A stretch of DNA of 64,000 nucleotides from positions 62,001 through 126,000 of the forward strand of contig NZ_QXIO01000008.1 of the NCBI RefSeq assembly GCF_003545765.1, given 5' to 3'. A program made the position numbers and the translations under genes. This stretch comes from Colwellia sp. RSH04 (lineage in GTDB: Bacteria; Pseudomonadota; Gammaproteobacteria; Enterobacterales; Alteromonadaceae). Position 1 is the stretch's first letter. Each line of letters begins with the position of its first letter. Below the pieces are notes generated by a model, which saw nothing but the letters and a program-made list of their open reading frames with translations, was not told the DNA's origin and made no database searches. Positions 31,141 through 41,067 of the stretch are shown here, piece by piece.

Positions 31141-32730
31141 TTACTCTTGATAAATAACTTGGTTTTTGCCTTGAGATTTAGCTTGATACATGGCTTGATC
31201 AGCACGTTCAAACGCAATATGAATATTATCTTCTGAATGAATATGCGTTGCTCCCATAGAAAGGGTAATACATACTTTATTATTTTTAAACTTGAACGGT
31301 AAACGAGCAACATGCTTATTAATTAAGTTTAATTCATTTACAAGCGCTGACGCATTTGTTTCTGAATATATTAAGACGAACTCTTCACCACCGTAACGTG
31401 CCACAAAAGCCTTTTTACTGGCATTTTTTTGTATAGTCTTTGCTATTACTTGCAATGTTTTATCGCCCGCTGAATGCCCGTATGTGTCATTAATTAATTT
31501 AAAATCATCAATATCAATAACGACGATGGCCAATTCATAAGGTTGGTGATGATATCGAACCATTGCTTTAGCAAAATAGTCATCAAAGGCGGCTCTGTTA
31601 CCCAGTTTGGTAAGAGCATCTTGCATGCTCTTTTGTTGCTGTGCGGCGAGTTTTTCCTCAAAGACTTTACTTTGTTTCTCTAGGTGAGCAACTTTGTCAG
31701 ACATTTCTTGTAACTGTTTTGCAAGTAGTTGCTGATTTTGTTGCTCAAATTTTGTTTTTTGCTCTAAAGTGCCTGCAATAATTTGTAGCTTATCATTAAT
31801 ATCATTTTTAACTTGGTTTAAGGATAGCGCTTTAGACACTGTCCCTGTCATATCAGTTAATTGCTTTTGTAACTTATGATTGATTTTATCATTGGTTTTT
31901 TGCGATTTTTGTTGAACATTAAGGGTTTCTTTTACTGCATTTTGTACCGTTGTCAGTGTTTCACTTAAGTTGGTTAAAAAGCGCTTTGCTTGCTGTTGTT
32001 CGTCTTTAAAGTCAGCAACGATAAGGTCAAAAATCTCAAGAAAATGCTCAAGGACTTCTTCATTAGATTTATCGTTAAGCAACTTTTTCTTGATAGCCTG
32101 CAAATTGTTTGTGTGCTCTTTTGATAAGTTTAAAGCCCCTAAAGCTTCGGTTATTTTTTCAATTAAACTGCTATCAATTTTTGGGGTAGAAGGCTCTTGC
32201 GCATTGCTATTAAGTGCTTGAAGTAGCCCTTCTTTAGGAGGAGCAGACTGGTTTGCTAACGTTTTACCATATAATTCGAGTAGTTGACTAAGAAGGGGAA
32301 CATATTGAATTAATGCGTCTTTTGTTGTGTCTGTTTCTTTTAGCAACGCACGTAGGTTTCTACGTAAATCAGCAGGTAAACCATTTATTTTTTGTAGCGA
32401 TTCGCCAGAACTATTAAATTGCTCGTGAATACGGTTTATGTTTTGTTCATTCGTAATACTGTATTGTTGAAGTATTTTATTAATGACTTGAATTTTGTCT
32501 TCTATCTCTGCAAAAGCGGCTGACTTTGAGAATAATGTTCTCAATTGAGCTAAGCGATTATCCAGCTCAAGATCTACACCTTTAGATATTAAGGATAATT
32601 TATTTATAAATTGGATAAGGAGAGATGACTGAGTACTGAAGTCTTCTTCTAATTTCCCGCGAGACTGTATTGCTGCATCAAGCTTTTTTTTCATCGCAAC
32701 AATTTGCTGCTCAGCTACAGGCTTATTCAT
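31141..32730 (-). CDS. diguanylate cyclase with long coiled-coil N-terminus
   Basis: 529 residues. No membrane segment; residues 1-360 are mostly helical/coiled-coil. The last ~165 residues are a GGDEF domain with [37 protein letters not shown] and an active-type motif RYGGEEF (about residue 445). The inhibitory RxxD site five residues before the motif is absent (NASK), so product inhibition is not expected there. Makes c-di-GMP by inference. 56 bp upstream of ppnN. Confidence 0.9.
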   Translation of the reverse strand: MNKPVAEQQIVAMKKKLDAAIQSRGKLEEDFSTQSSLLIQFINKLSLISKGVDLELDNRLAQLRTLFSKSAAFAEIEDKIQVINKILQQYSITNEQNINRIHEQFNSSGESLQKINGLPADLRRNLRALLKETDTTKDALIQYVPLLSQLLELYGKTLANQSAPPKEGLLQALNSNAQEPSTPKIDSSLIEKITEALGALNLSKEHTNNLQAIKKKLLNDKSNEEVLEHFLEIFDLIVADFKDEQQQAKRFLTNLSETLTTVQNAVKETLNVQQKSQKTNDKINHKLQKQLTDMTGTVSKALSLNQVKNDINDKLQIIAGTLEQKTKFEQQNQQLLAKQLQEMSDKVAHLEKQSKVFEEKLAAQQQKSMQDALTKLGNRAAFDDYFAKAMVRYHHQPYELAIVVIDIDDFKLINDTYGHSAGDKTLQVIAKTIQKNASKKAFVARYGGEEFVLIYSETNASALVNELNLINKHVARLPFKFKNNKVCITLSMGATHIHSEDNIHIAFERADQAMYQAKSQGKNQVIYQE

Positions 32731-32996
32731 AAAAATTCAATGTCCTTAAAATAATATGATAATTAAATCATTCCTAAATAAAACGGAGAGTTAAACTACT
32801 TCAAAAGTCAATATCTTTTGTTTAATAACATCAACATCAAAATGAGAAGTTAACGACATAAACCTGAGTATAAGCCAATTTCTCAAACAAGCACTTATTT
32901 TGTTTTACGTAATATGAAAAAAAAACACTTTATTGTTTTAAATTAGCTTTTTGTTACTTAAAATCAAGAGAATTATTCGTTCTTAATTATTTTATT

Positions 32997-34838
32997 ATGC
33001 AAAAAAATATTTCTCTTGCTCATTGCATCGCTTTCATTTTTATCATATCAATAAGTATTGTTTTTACACAAGTAGCTAATGCAGAGGTTTTGGTTGATAT
33101 CAATATTAATCAAAGTGAACATCATTTGGCGCAAGTTACTATAGCCTTACCTGAAGCAAATAGTGACACAGTAGTGCTTAAACTTCCCACTTGGCGGACA
33201 GGACGTTATGAAATTCTGAATTTATCTGACGGCGTGAGAAAATTTTCAGCTAAAGACAACCTTGATAAAGCATTGCTTTTCAGAAAAATTAATAAAAATG
33301 CTTGGGAAATAACAGGGACAAAAAATAGGAAAATAACGGTGTCATATCAGCTTTATGCAAACGGGTTAGGCAAAAGAACTCGACATATTGATGATAGCCA
33401 TGCATTTTTGGATAACTCTACCGTTGTGATGTACAGCGATGAAACTCGGCCATTACAACATACTATTAACCTTGATGTTAAGCCTTCATGGCGCAGTGTT
33501 TCAGGCTTACCAACAGGTGACAATCCGCATCAATTTATCGCCAAAAACTATGATGTTTTGGCTGATTCACCTATTGAAACCGGACTAAATAAGTTTGAAG
33601 CCTTTACTGTAGATGGCCGTGAATACGAGCTCGTTATTTGGGGAGAAGGTAATTACGATATAAAAAAAATGATTGCTGATCTTAAAGTGATGGTGCAGAA
33701 AAGTAAGTATATTTGGCAAGGTTATCCATTTTCTCGATATGTTTTTATGGTTCATGCAACAAGTGGTGCAAGAGGGGCAACAGAACATTTGAACTCTACT
33801 ATTATTCAACGTTCAAGGTTTAAGTTCTCTGATAGAAAAGATTATCTAGGCTTTATTTTAACCGCGGCTCATGAATTTGTGCATACCTGGAATGTGAAGC
33901 AGTACAGGCCAAAAGGGCTTGTGCCATATAATTACCAAAGTGAAAATTATTCCAACTTGATTTGGTTGGCAGAAGGTTCTACAAGTTACTTGCAAAGTCA
34001 GTTGCTTATGCGTGGTGAAGTGATAACGGCTAAAGAATTTTTGACAGATCTAGCCAAGCGAATTAAAGCACATCAAGGTAAACCTGGAACAAGCAGTCAA
34101 ACGGTTGCTGAAGCTAGTTTTGATACGTGGCAAAGTCAAGGTGGTGATTATGGTAATAATCATAGTGTAAATATTTACTCTGAAGGTTTTATGGTTTCTT
34201 GGCTGCTTGATTTCGATATTTTATCCCAAACAAGTTTAAAGCGAAGTTATCGTGATGTTCATAATGCGCTATATCAACAATTTTCACTCCCTAAAAGTTA
34301 TGATGAACAAGATGTTATTGATATTTTAACAAAAATAACAGATAGAGATTACAGTGAATGGTGGCAAGACCATGTTCATAGTCATTTGAATATAGATTTT
34401 AATTTGTTACTCGCTAAAGCCGGTTTGACATTGAGTTACGGGAAAGATAAAAAAGACAATGTCAGTGATATCAGCAAGGCTAAATTAACACCATGGACAG
34501 GTTTGAAAGTTAAAAAGTCCAGCCATGGATTAGAAGTGATAGCGGTTGAAAAAGACTCTCCAGCGTGGCAGGCAGGTATTACTATTACTGATATTATTAT
34601 TGCGGTTGATGGTTTACGTTTAGTCAGTGATGATCTTAAATCAAGACTTAAAGACTTTAAAGTGGCGCAAAAGGTTGAGTTTTCTTTATTCAGGCGAGAT
34701 CAATTAATCAACAAGTCGATTACATTAGGTGCTGAAGCAAAAGAAAAGTTGAAAGTTGTCCCATTAGCCAAAGTGTCGCGTAAACAAAAAGCATTTTTTA
34801 AAGCGTGGACAGGTTTGGATTTTCCTACTAAACAATAG
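32997..34838 (+). CDS. M61 family metallopeptidase with PDZ domain
   Basis: 613-residue exported peptidase of the glycyl-aminopeptidase family. A signal peptide (about residues 1-29, ending VANA) and a beta-rich N-terminal domain precede the gluzincin catalytic site H292-E-F-V-H296 with the downstream Glu in WLAEGSTSY. A C-terminal PDZ domain (about 495-570, GLEVIAVEKDSPAWQAGI) closes the protein. Probably periplasmic. Divergent from the diguanylate cyclase gene across 266 bp. Confidence 0.92.
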   Translation: MQKNISLAHCIAFIFIISISIVFTQVANAEVLVDININQSEHHLAQVTIALPEANSDTVVLKLPTWRTGRYEILNLSDGVRKFSAKDNLDKALLFRKINKNAWEITGTKNRKITVSYQLYANGLGKRTRHIDDSHAFLDNSTVVMYSDETRPLQHTINLDVKPSWRSVSGLPTGDNPHQFIAKNYDVLADSPIETGLNKFEAFTVDGREYELVIWGEGNYDIKKMIADLKVMVQKSKYIWQGYPFSRYVFMVHATSGARGATEHLNSTIIQRSRFKFSDRKDYLGFILTAAHEFVHTWNVKQYRPKGLVPYNYQSENYSNLIWLAEGSTSYLQSQLLMRGEVITAKEFLTDLAKRIKAHQGKPGTSSQTVAEASFDTWQSQGGDYGNNHSVNIYSEGFMVSWLLDFDILSQTSLKRSYRDVHNALYQQFSLPKSYDEQDVIDILTKITDRDYSEWWQDHVHSHLNIDFNLLLAKAGLTLSYGKDKKDNVSDISKAKLTPWTGLKVKKSSHGLEVIAVEKDSPAWQAGITITDIIIAVDGLRLVSDDLKSRLKDFKVAQKVEFSLFRRDQLINKSITLGAEAKEKLKVVPLAKVSRKQKAFFKAWTGLDFPTKQ

Positions 34839-34865
34839 GAAAATCACAAAAAAGTAGCACTTTAG

Positions 34866-35717
34866 TTATTGGCGTAATGTACGCCCCCAAGGAGCATTCG
34901 TTAAATGGGTGCTCCTAAATGGATTTATATCTAACCCACCTCGTCTAGTATACCTTGCATATACCGTTAACGCCTCAAGTTGACAATACTGTTGTAAATC
35001 GCAAAAGATTCTTTCAACACACTGTTCGTGAAACTCATTATGTTGCCTAAAAGAAATAAGATACATTAATAGTTTCTCTTGGTTAATCTCTTTTCCTTTG
35101 TAAGAAATATAAATACTAGCCCAGTCTGGCTGATTAGTAATTAAACAGTTCGATTTAAGTAAATGACTGACTAGGTTTTGCTCTATAATTGATGAACTAT
35201 GTGTTTGACTGTTTTGCAAGTGTTTGGCATTGAATTGGTAATTATCAATTTCAATGTCTAAAGCATCAATACAAACTGATTCATCACAGGCTATTTCAAG
35301 TGCGGGGCATTTATCTACTGGAAATAATGTCACTTGAGCTTGGCTGCCTGACGTATTAGATACATCCTTCTCCAAACAAGCCTTTACTTCTTCAATGCTA
35401 GTAAATTTAGTTTGGTTAAAGCTATTTAAATAGAGTTTAAAAGATTTTGATTCCACAATATTTGGACTAGTGCATGCAAACCTAAACTCAACTAAAGCAA
35501 CAATAGGTTTACCTTTATCATTTAACCAAGAAAGCTCATAGCCATACCAAACATCTTCCCCTATAAAGGGCAAGTTAGTTTCGTTTAGCGCGAGTTCATC
35601 TCTATTTAAACTTCTGGGTACAGCTTGTAATAAACTTGGATCATACTCACTGGTGTAATCAGTTTTTTTCCCTAGAGTTAGCTCTTTAAGCTGTGATGCA
35701 TTTTGGTATGGTGTCAT
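34866..35717 (-). CDS. queF: NADPH-dependent 7-cyano-7-deazaguanine reductase
   Basis: 283-residue long-form QueF, reducing preQ0 to preQ1 in queuosine synthesis. ESKSFKLYLNSFNQTKF is the QueF signature with the NADPH-binding residues. The catalytic Cys is in SNCLITNQPDWASIYI (about residue 188) and the substrate His/Glu in FHEQCVERIF. Divergent from syd, as in many relatives. Confidence 0.95.
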   Translation of the reverse strand: MTPYQNASQLKELTLGKKTDYTSEYDPSLLQAVPRSLNRDELALNETNLPFIGEDVWYGYELSWLNDKGKPIVALVEFRFACTSPNIVESKSFKLYLNSFNQTKFTSIEEVKACLEKDVSNTSGSQAQVTLFPVDKCPALEIACDESVCIDALDIEIDNYQFNAKHLQNSQTHSSSIIEQNLVSHLLKSNCLITNQPDWASIYISYKGKEINQEKLLMYLISFRQHNEFHEQCVERIFCDLQQYCQLEALTVYARYTRRGGLDINPFRSTHLTNAPWGRTLRQ

Positions 35718-35771
35718 AATATGTAAATCTTTAACTAGAATAGTCGTTATTTTAAAGGATCTTTACTCTAG

Positions 35772-36365
35772 ATGACATCTTCAAATATTAGTTTAAAAAA
35801 TGTTTTGCTTGAATTTTCTACTCAATACATTGTTGCATTTGAAAAAGTGCATCATCATCTACCCGTAATTGAAAAGGATGAAGCGTGGATTTCACCGTGC
35901 GAACAAACCAAGAGTGATGAAGAAAGCTATTGGCAACCTAAACCATTAACAGAGTTTCTTTTAGAAGAAACCATCGCTTCAGAATTGAATTTTGAAAATG
36001 TGGAGTCAGCCCTTAAAATACGTTTACATCCAGATATAAAGACTTATTTCACTACAGTGTTTAGTGAAACGTTAGATGCAAACTGCTCTGAAGGTGAATT
36101 GAGTTTATTGTTTGCATGGAATATGGATGACTTTGCTCGGTTACAAGAAAATATCATTGGTCATGTCATGATGAAACAGAGACTTAAACAACCCATTACA
36201 GTATTCTTTGGTGTAACTGATGAGGAAGATATTATTATTTCTCTTGATAATGAAACTGGCGAAGTATGGGCAGAAATGGTTGGCTGTAAAGGCCATAAAA
36301 AGTTAAGTGATAATTTAGCTACTTTTATACAGCAGCTTCAACCTTTAATTAAAGTAGCTAAATAA
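35772..36365 (+). CDS. syd: SecY-interacting protein Syd
   Basis: 197-residue cytoplasmic protein that binds SecY and may proofread translocon assembly. Family patterns KDEAWISPCE, YWQPKPL, LHPDIKTYFTTVFSE and VSLDNETGEVW-like ISLDNETGEVWAE are present. AAAGGAT precedes the ATG. Position next to queF supports the call. Confidence 0.93.
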   Translation: MTSSNISLKNVLLEFSTQYIVAFEKVHHHLPVIEKDEAWISPCEQTKSDEESYWQPKPLTEFLLEETIASELNFENVESALKIRLHPDIKTYFTTVFSETLDANCSEGELSLLFAWNMDDFARLQENIIGHVMMKQRLKQPITVFFGVTDEEDIIISLDNETGEVWAEMVGCKGHKKLSDNLATFIQQLQPLIKVAK

Positions 36366-36387
36366 GTTAAGACATCTTAAAAGTTCG

Positions 36388-36735
36388 TTATGGGTTCATA
36401 CGTTTACTTAGTTGTTTGATTAAGTCTTTTAAATCGCTAAGTTCACGTTTCATTTCAGCGAGCTCTTCATTTAAGGTTTGTTGAATTATTAACTTTACCT
36501 CTTCAGAGGTAGTTACGTTATTTTCTTTGCTTAGTTCAATCACTTCATCATTTTTTAATGTAATGAAATCAGGATCATGTTGCCATGATTTAAGAGTTGA
36601 GATAATCATAGGTAAGGGCGCAGGATTGATAAGTTTTGCTTTTATCAAAGCGACAGTTGGTTTTTTACCTTGATTGGCTAATTGATTAGCACAGATTAAA
36701 ATTTCATCGATAGTTGTCATTTTGCTTAACTTCAT
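36388..36735 (-). CDS. small helical protein, KfrA-N-like with C-terminal coiled coil
   Basis: 115 residues. Residues 8-60 (DEILICANQLANQGKKPTVALIKAKL, then ISTLKSWQHDP) resemble the helix-turn-helix of plasmid KfrA N-domains. Residues 75-113 are a heptad-rich coiled coil (EELAEMKRELSDLKDLIKQL). A DNA-binding role is a guess. Convergent with syd (22 bp gap). Confidence 0.6.
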   Translation of the reverse strand: MKLSKMTTIDEILICANQLANQGKKPTVALIKAKLINPAPLPMIISTLKSWQHDPDFITLKNDEVIELSKENNVTTSEEVKLIIQQTLNEELAEMKRELSDLKDLIKQLSKRMNP

Positions 36736-36965
36736 AATCAGAGTTAATAAATTTAACTACATTTTAGGCAATAATGCTATTTATGTTTGTTTTTACAGAG
36801 ACTGTAATTTAATAATACATTAAAAATCAATTAGTTAAAAACATGGTTTGCTTTTTGCTATTTTAAGTGTGAGAAAATAAAGTAGCTAAAAGGTTGCTTT
36901 ACTTACCATTATATTTACAAAAGTTAGCTAGGCTAACAAGTAAAAAAGCCATAGGGAATTTAAAC

Positions 36966-37340
36966 ATGAAAAAATCATTACTTGCATTATTAATCGCTGC
37001 TCCATTAACACTTACATTATCGGGTTGTGTTATTTCGGTAAAAGATGGTGAAGTTGATCATAGCTTTATGTCAGCTAGTGAAGATAGAACTTATCAAAAC
37101 CGTAAAAAAATTGCGCAAATACAATTAGGTGAAAGCATTGCCGATATGCAAGAAAGATTAGGTGTTGCTGATTTTTCTGAAACCTTTAAAAACGAAGATG
37201 ATACGGTGCGTGTTTTATTTTATCGTACACAGCGTAAACACAAAGATGGCTTAACAACTAAAGATGAGTGTACTTATTTGAAATTCGTCAATGGTGAACT
37301 TGTTGAAACAGGCAATGGTGAAAGTTTTTCACGCGGTTAA
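36966..37340 (+). CDS. DUF3192 lipoprotein
   Basis: 124-residue lipoprotein. ATG 36966 has AGGGAA upstream and gives a proper signal peptide with lipobox LSGC (Cys about residue 20); the in-frame codon at 36894 would place 24 non-signal residues before it. The mature part is DUF3192 (IQLGESIADMQERLGVADFSE, LFYRTQRKHKDGLTTKDECTYLKF), paralogous to the gene at 28385. Terminator follows. Function unknown. Confidence 0.85.
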   Translation: MKKSLLALLIAAPLTLTLSGCVISVKDGEVDHSFMSASEDRTYQNRKKIAQIQLGESIADMQERLGVADFSETFKNEDDTVRVLFYRTQRKHKDGLTTKDECTYLKFVNGELVETGNGESFSRG

Positions 37341-37375
37341 TTTTCCAAGATTAATTTCACAGTAATTTCTCTACC

Positions 37376-37408
37376 AAACACCTCGCCTGTCGGGGTGTTT
37401 TGGTTTTT
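37376..37408 (+). terminator. intrinsic terminator after the DUF3192 lipoprotein
   Basis: Stem AAACACCTCG / CGGGGTGTTT (one T-G pair) with loop CCTGT, followed by TTGGTTTTT. Confidence 0.85.
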
Positions 37409-37563
37409 ACTGCAATGGAATACTTAATTGGTTCAGATTTATTGCAATATATTTGACCTATTTTTAACAATACTGTTATTGTTATCTACTAATTTTTGCT
37501 ATTAAAGCGAAACTAACGCGTAAAGTAACACAATATAATCCACCATAAGAGTTGGAGCATTAA

Positions 37564-38202
37564 ATGACAGAAACTGTAGTAGCACCTGAAAACGTTGATA
37601 TCAGAGCCACTTACCTCAAAGCTCATGAACTTAAATTAGCGGCGTCATTATTATATCAAGCTTATCATGACGACCCTGTATTTCTTGAAATCTTTAATGG
37701 TGACAAAGAAGATTATGAGCAGCGCTTAAGGTCAGCAATTCGAGAAGAGTTGAATGCTTTTTGGCAAGCAAAACAACCTATGGTTGGCTTATATTTGGGT
37801 GAGACCATGGTGGGCGTAGCATGTTTAAATAGTCCTGATGATACCTTATCAAGTGAACGCTTTTGGCACTGGCGATTAAAGATGCTGCTAAATGCTGGAT
37901 ATTTTAGCACCAAGCAAATGATCCAAAAAGAAGAGAGTGTTTTTTCTGCTGTGCCATTAAAATCTTTTCATTTACTTTCATTTATCGCAGTACATCCATT
38001 GCATCAGCAGCATGGCTTTGGTCATTATTTAATGGCTGCGGTAAATACGGTGCTTGAAGAACACCCTGATAGTGAGGGGGTTGCTGTTTATGCGACTTCA
38101 GGAAAGTTTAAAGCATTTTTTGAAAATGTTGATTATCAACTTGTTAAGGAAGTTTCTGTCGGGAATGTAAGCGGCTCAGTGATGGTACATCACCGAAGTT
38201 AA
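37564..38202 (+). CDS. GNAT family N-acetyltransferase
   Basis: 212 residues with a GNAT core. The acetyl-CoA region is LSFIAVHPLHQQHGFGHYLMAAV (about 135-160, Q-x-x-G-x-G/H variant reading QQHGFGHY), preceded by VGLYLGETMVGVACLN. Substrate unknown. Ribosome site TTGGAG. Monocistronic, ending in a terminator shared with the convergent protease gene. Confidence 0.82.
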   Translation: MTETVVAPENVDIRATYLKAHELKLAASLLYQAYHDDPVFLEIFNGDKEDYEQRLRSAIREELNAFWQAKQPMVGLYLGETMVGVACLNSPDDTLSSERFWHWRLKMLLNAGYFSTKQMIQKEESVFSAVPLKSFHLLSFIAVHPLHQQHGFGHYLMAAVNTVLEEHPDSEGVAVYATSGKFKAFFENVDYQLVKEVSVGNVSGSVMVHHRS

Positions 38203-38254
38203 CCTTTAACTGATGATCTGATTGGTCTAATCCCAATTAACATTTAGACAAAAT

Positions 38255-38296
38255 GAAAAAGCCAAAAGCAATGTTAGCAATGCTTTTGGCTTTTTT
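38255..38296. terminator. bidirectional terminator between GNAT and protease genes
   Basis: Fifteen-bp perfect stem AAAAAGCCAAAAGCA with its complement, 10-nt loop, A/T runs on both sides; 17 bp past the protease stop and 53 bp past the GNAT stop. Confidence 0.9.
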
Positions 38297-38312
38297 ATGC
38301 CTCAATAGAATG

Positions 38313-40682
38313 CTAAGGGTTGTATACTGCATTAAGTGATAACCCAGTCACGGCTGAGTAACCATATATACCTATATGCCACTTATCAGCTATAGGGTTT
38401 GTGAACGAGCATGACTCTGTGTTGCCATTTTTATAAGGGCGACAATCATAACTTGAACTTGTTGGTTGAGAACCTCGTTTAATGTAAAGGTCTGCATCAC
38501 CTGAACCACCACTTATATTAAAATCTAGTGCAGACATACCTGCAGGTACATCAATGGTGTAATATTTCCACTCCCTTCTACTAATATTGATATCCGTTAT
38601 ATTTGCACTGCCACCCGTTGCACCATCAGAATTATCCGTATAGCTAGCACTTAAAGAAACTCCAGAAAAGCTTGAGTAAGCAATAAGCTTAACATGATAA
38701 GTACCTACCTGCGCTGTCGTAATAGGGCAACTCTCTGTGTTACCGCTTTTATAAGGGCGACAATCATAATTAGTCGTCGTAGGTGCTGAACCAAATTTTA
38801 CATATAAATCTGCATCACCGGTACCGCCAGACATATTAAATGATAGGTCGGTAGCGTTTGCAGGAACATCTAATGTAAAGCTCAACTCTTGTCCACTAGC
38901 AGCGCTGAGGCCAATTTTAGCAATACCATTCTCTAAGCTGTTGCCTGTTGTTGGAGGTGTTGTTGTGCCGCCACCGTTACATGAACTTGCTAAAGCATCA
39001 GATGCCGCTTTTGCTTGCACTAAGCCATAACCCGTTTTGTCATCTCTTCCCACGGCTTCTAAATCGGTTGCTGTTGATTTAAGCGCATCGCGTACCTGAG
39101 TTGCAGTACAGTCAAAGTTATTACTCCAAACTAGCGCAGCAACACCAGCAACATGTGGTGTTGCCATAGATGTACCATTGTAATATGCGTAGTTTTGATT
39201 AGCATTGACACTCAGATTTACGTTACTTCCTAGTTGCGAGACCAGTTGTTGACCTAAAGTTCTATTTATTGAAACGGTCGGTACTGTTACGGCATTTGTT
39301 GCATCAACTAAGAAAGGGTTTTGTAAACCAGGGCGATCGCTATTGCTGTATACGATAATGCCTGATGCTCCAGCATCAGCACAAGCCTTTGCTGGATTAA
39401 TTTCAGGGTAGTTACTTCCTTTTTGGTTATCGTTTCGTTCAGCAAGACAAATATTGCCAGCAACATTACTGCTACAGCTATAACTACTACCTGAAATTGT
39501 ACAACGCGTTAATGTGCCAGCAGCATTACCATTTATATTGTTAATTGAGAAGTTGCCACCACTTTCTATGTAACGGCTTTGTGGTACTACCTGATCATTA
39601 GCATAAGTCGTTGAGCCTAAAGTGATAGAGCCTAAACGGCCGTCACCTGCAACGGTTGAAAGAATCGCTTCCCCTGGAGCTGAAATCTCTACCTGGCTAG
39701 TATATTGCGAAAATTCTGCATGCTGGCCATTTTGATCAACAGCACCAACTGCCATTACTGTATCGTAAGAGGCAGGATAAGAAAGTGTTGAGTTGCCATC
39801 ATTACCTGAAGCTGCAATTAAAAGAACACCAGAATCTGTAGCGGCCTCTAATGCATTTTTTTCAGTATTAGATGAACCAGCACCACCTAAGCTCATGTTA
39901 ACCACTTTGGCACCGTTGTTAACACATGTGTCAACTGCGTCTGATAAGTCGCCTGAGTAACCCCATCCACTTTCATTGAATACTTTAACAATATGTAGGT
40001 TTACATTGGTGCTTGGTAATATTCCTATTACACCTTCAGTATTATTTACTGCAGCAATGGTTCCTGCAACATGAGTACCATGAGAACCACCTGCTTGGAA
40101 CCAGTTTCCTGTTCCTGAGTTATTAGTGCCTGTTGCATTATTCGCATTTAGATCTGGGTTTGATTGTTGGTAGCCTGAATCAATAATACAAACAGTCATG
40201 TTTGAAGCATCATTATCAGTCAATAAATTAGATTGAGTGTTATTAATACCCCATGGTTCGTTTTGTGAGAATAGGAAACGTTGATAATCAGGCTCAATTG
40301 ATTCAACAGAAGGGTGCTTAAGCATCTTTTCTATCAGTTTATTAATATCCTTAACATGTGTTAATTTTCCCATTGAAATGACATGGCTACCACGCTTCAA
40401 AATCTTAACGTGCGATAAGTCTAAACCAACTTTTTTTGCTAAGCCTGGTGGTACAAATGGACCATGCTTTTTGTCTTTAAAAGTAATAATTAATCTATCA
40501 GTATAATCATTGCGATTTAATTTTTGCTGTTCACGCCAGTTTGCAAAACTAGTTTGTGTTGCACTGTTATGAGTAACAGCTTTTTCAGCTTTTTCTAGTT
40601 TTGCTGACATAGCATTGGAATTTGCTGAAGCAATTACAGCTAATGCCAATGTGCTGAGTACATATTTATTATGGGTCTTCAT
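38313..40682 (-). CDS. secreted S8 subtilisin-like protease with two PPC domains
   Basis: 789 residues. Signal peptide (about 1-24, SANSNAMSA), I9-like propeptide (to about 145, ending near SIEPDYQRF), then the S8 catalytic domain with D168 (CIIDSG), H201 (SHGTHVAG) and S505 (NGTSMATP). About 150 residues between H and S carry a protease-associated (PA) insert. Two C-terminal PPC domains (about 590-685 and 695-789) each end in SSxDCRPYKxGNTESC, usually removed on maturation. GGAGAC ribosome site. Divergent from a second subtilase gene. Confidence 0.93.
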   Translation of the reverse strand: MKTHNKYVLSTLALAVIASANSNAMSAKLEKAEKAVTHNSATQTSFANWREQQKLNRNDYTDRLIITFKDKKHGPFVPPGLAKKVGLDLSHVKILKRGSHVISMGKLTHVKDINKLIEKMLKHPSVESIEPDYQRFLFSQNEPWGINNTQSNLLTDNDASNMTVCIIDSGYQQSNPDLNANNATGTNNSGTGNWFQAGGSHGTHVAGTIAAVNNTEGVIGILPSTNVNLHIVKVFNESGWGYSGDLSDAVDTCVNNGAKVVNMSLGGAGSSNTEKNALEAATDSGVLLIAASGNDGNSTLSYPASYDTVMAVGAVDQNGQHAEFSQYTSQVEISAPGEAILSTVAGDGRLGSITLGSTTYANDQVVPQSRYIESGGNFSINNINGNAAGTLTRCTISGSSYSCSSNVAGNICLAERNDNQKGSNYPEINPAKACADAGASGIIVYSNSDRPGLQNPFLVDATNAVTVPTVSINRTLGQQLVSQLGSNVNLSVNANQNYAYYNGTSMATPHVAGVAALVWSNNFDCTATQVRDALKSTATDLEAVGRDDKTGYGLVQAKAASDALASSCNGGGTTTPPTTGNSLENGIAKIGLSAASGQELSFTLDVPANATDLSFNMSGGTGDADLYVKFGSAPTTTNYDCRPYKSGNTESCPITTAQVGTYHVKLIAYSSFSGVSLSASYTDNSDGATGGSANITDINISRREWKYYTIDVPAGMSALDFNISGGSGDADLYIKRGSQPTSSSYDCRPYKNGNTESCSFTNPIADKWHIGIYGYSAVTGLSLNAVYNP

Positions 40683-41067
40683 TTAATGGTGTCTCCATTA
40701 TGTTTTTGAATATTGATAGCTTTTAACTACTCTTGTTTTTTTACCCTTAGTTGAATCAACATCAACCTTATTCATCATGTAATTAATATTGTAATGTCAC
40801 TAGCAATAATCAGACGTTTCTTAGTGACTTTACGACTAAGAAAGAAAAGAAATTAAGTTTTTATTTTCTTTATGTTATTGATTGTTAGGCTTTAATTTTC
40901 TTGCTGTCGTTTTTGTATGAAAACTTGTCGTGTTTTTGCTAGGTGACCTGTTTGTATTCTGTAGTATCGATAGCACTTGCAGATAGGAAGCGATTAATAA
41001 AAAAATGGAATTCTATAATCTTGTCAAAAGATAATTATAATAAACATGCCCTAGGGTGGAGAGATAT
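40683..41067. other. divergent region between two subtilase genes
   Basis: 385 bp, AT-rich. TATAAT hexamers at 41014-41019 and 41036-41041 are possible -10 elements for the rightward gene without clear -35 partners. No operator, RNA gene or repeat seen. Confidence 0.35.
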
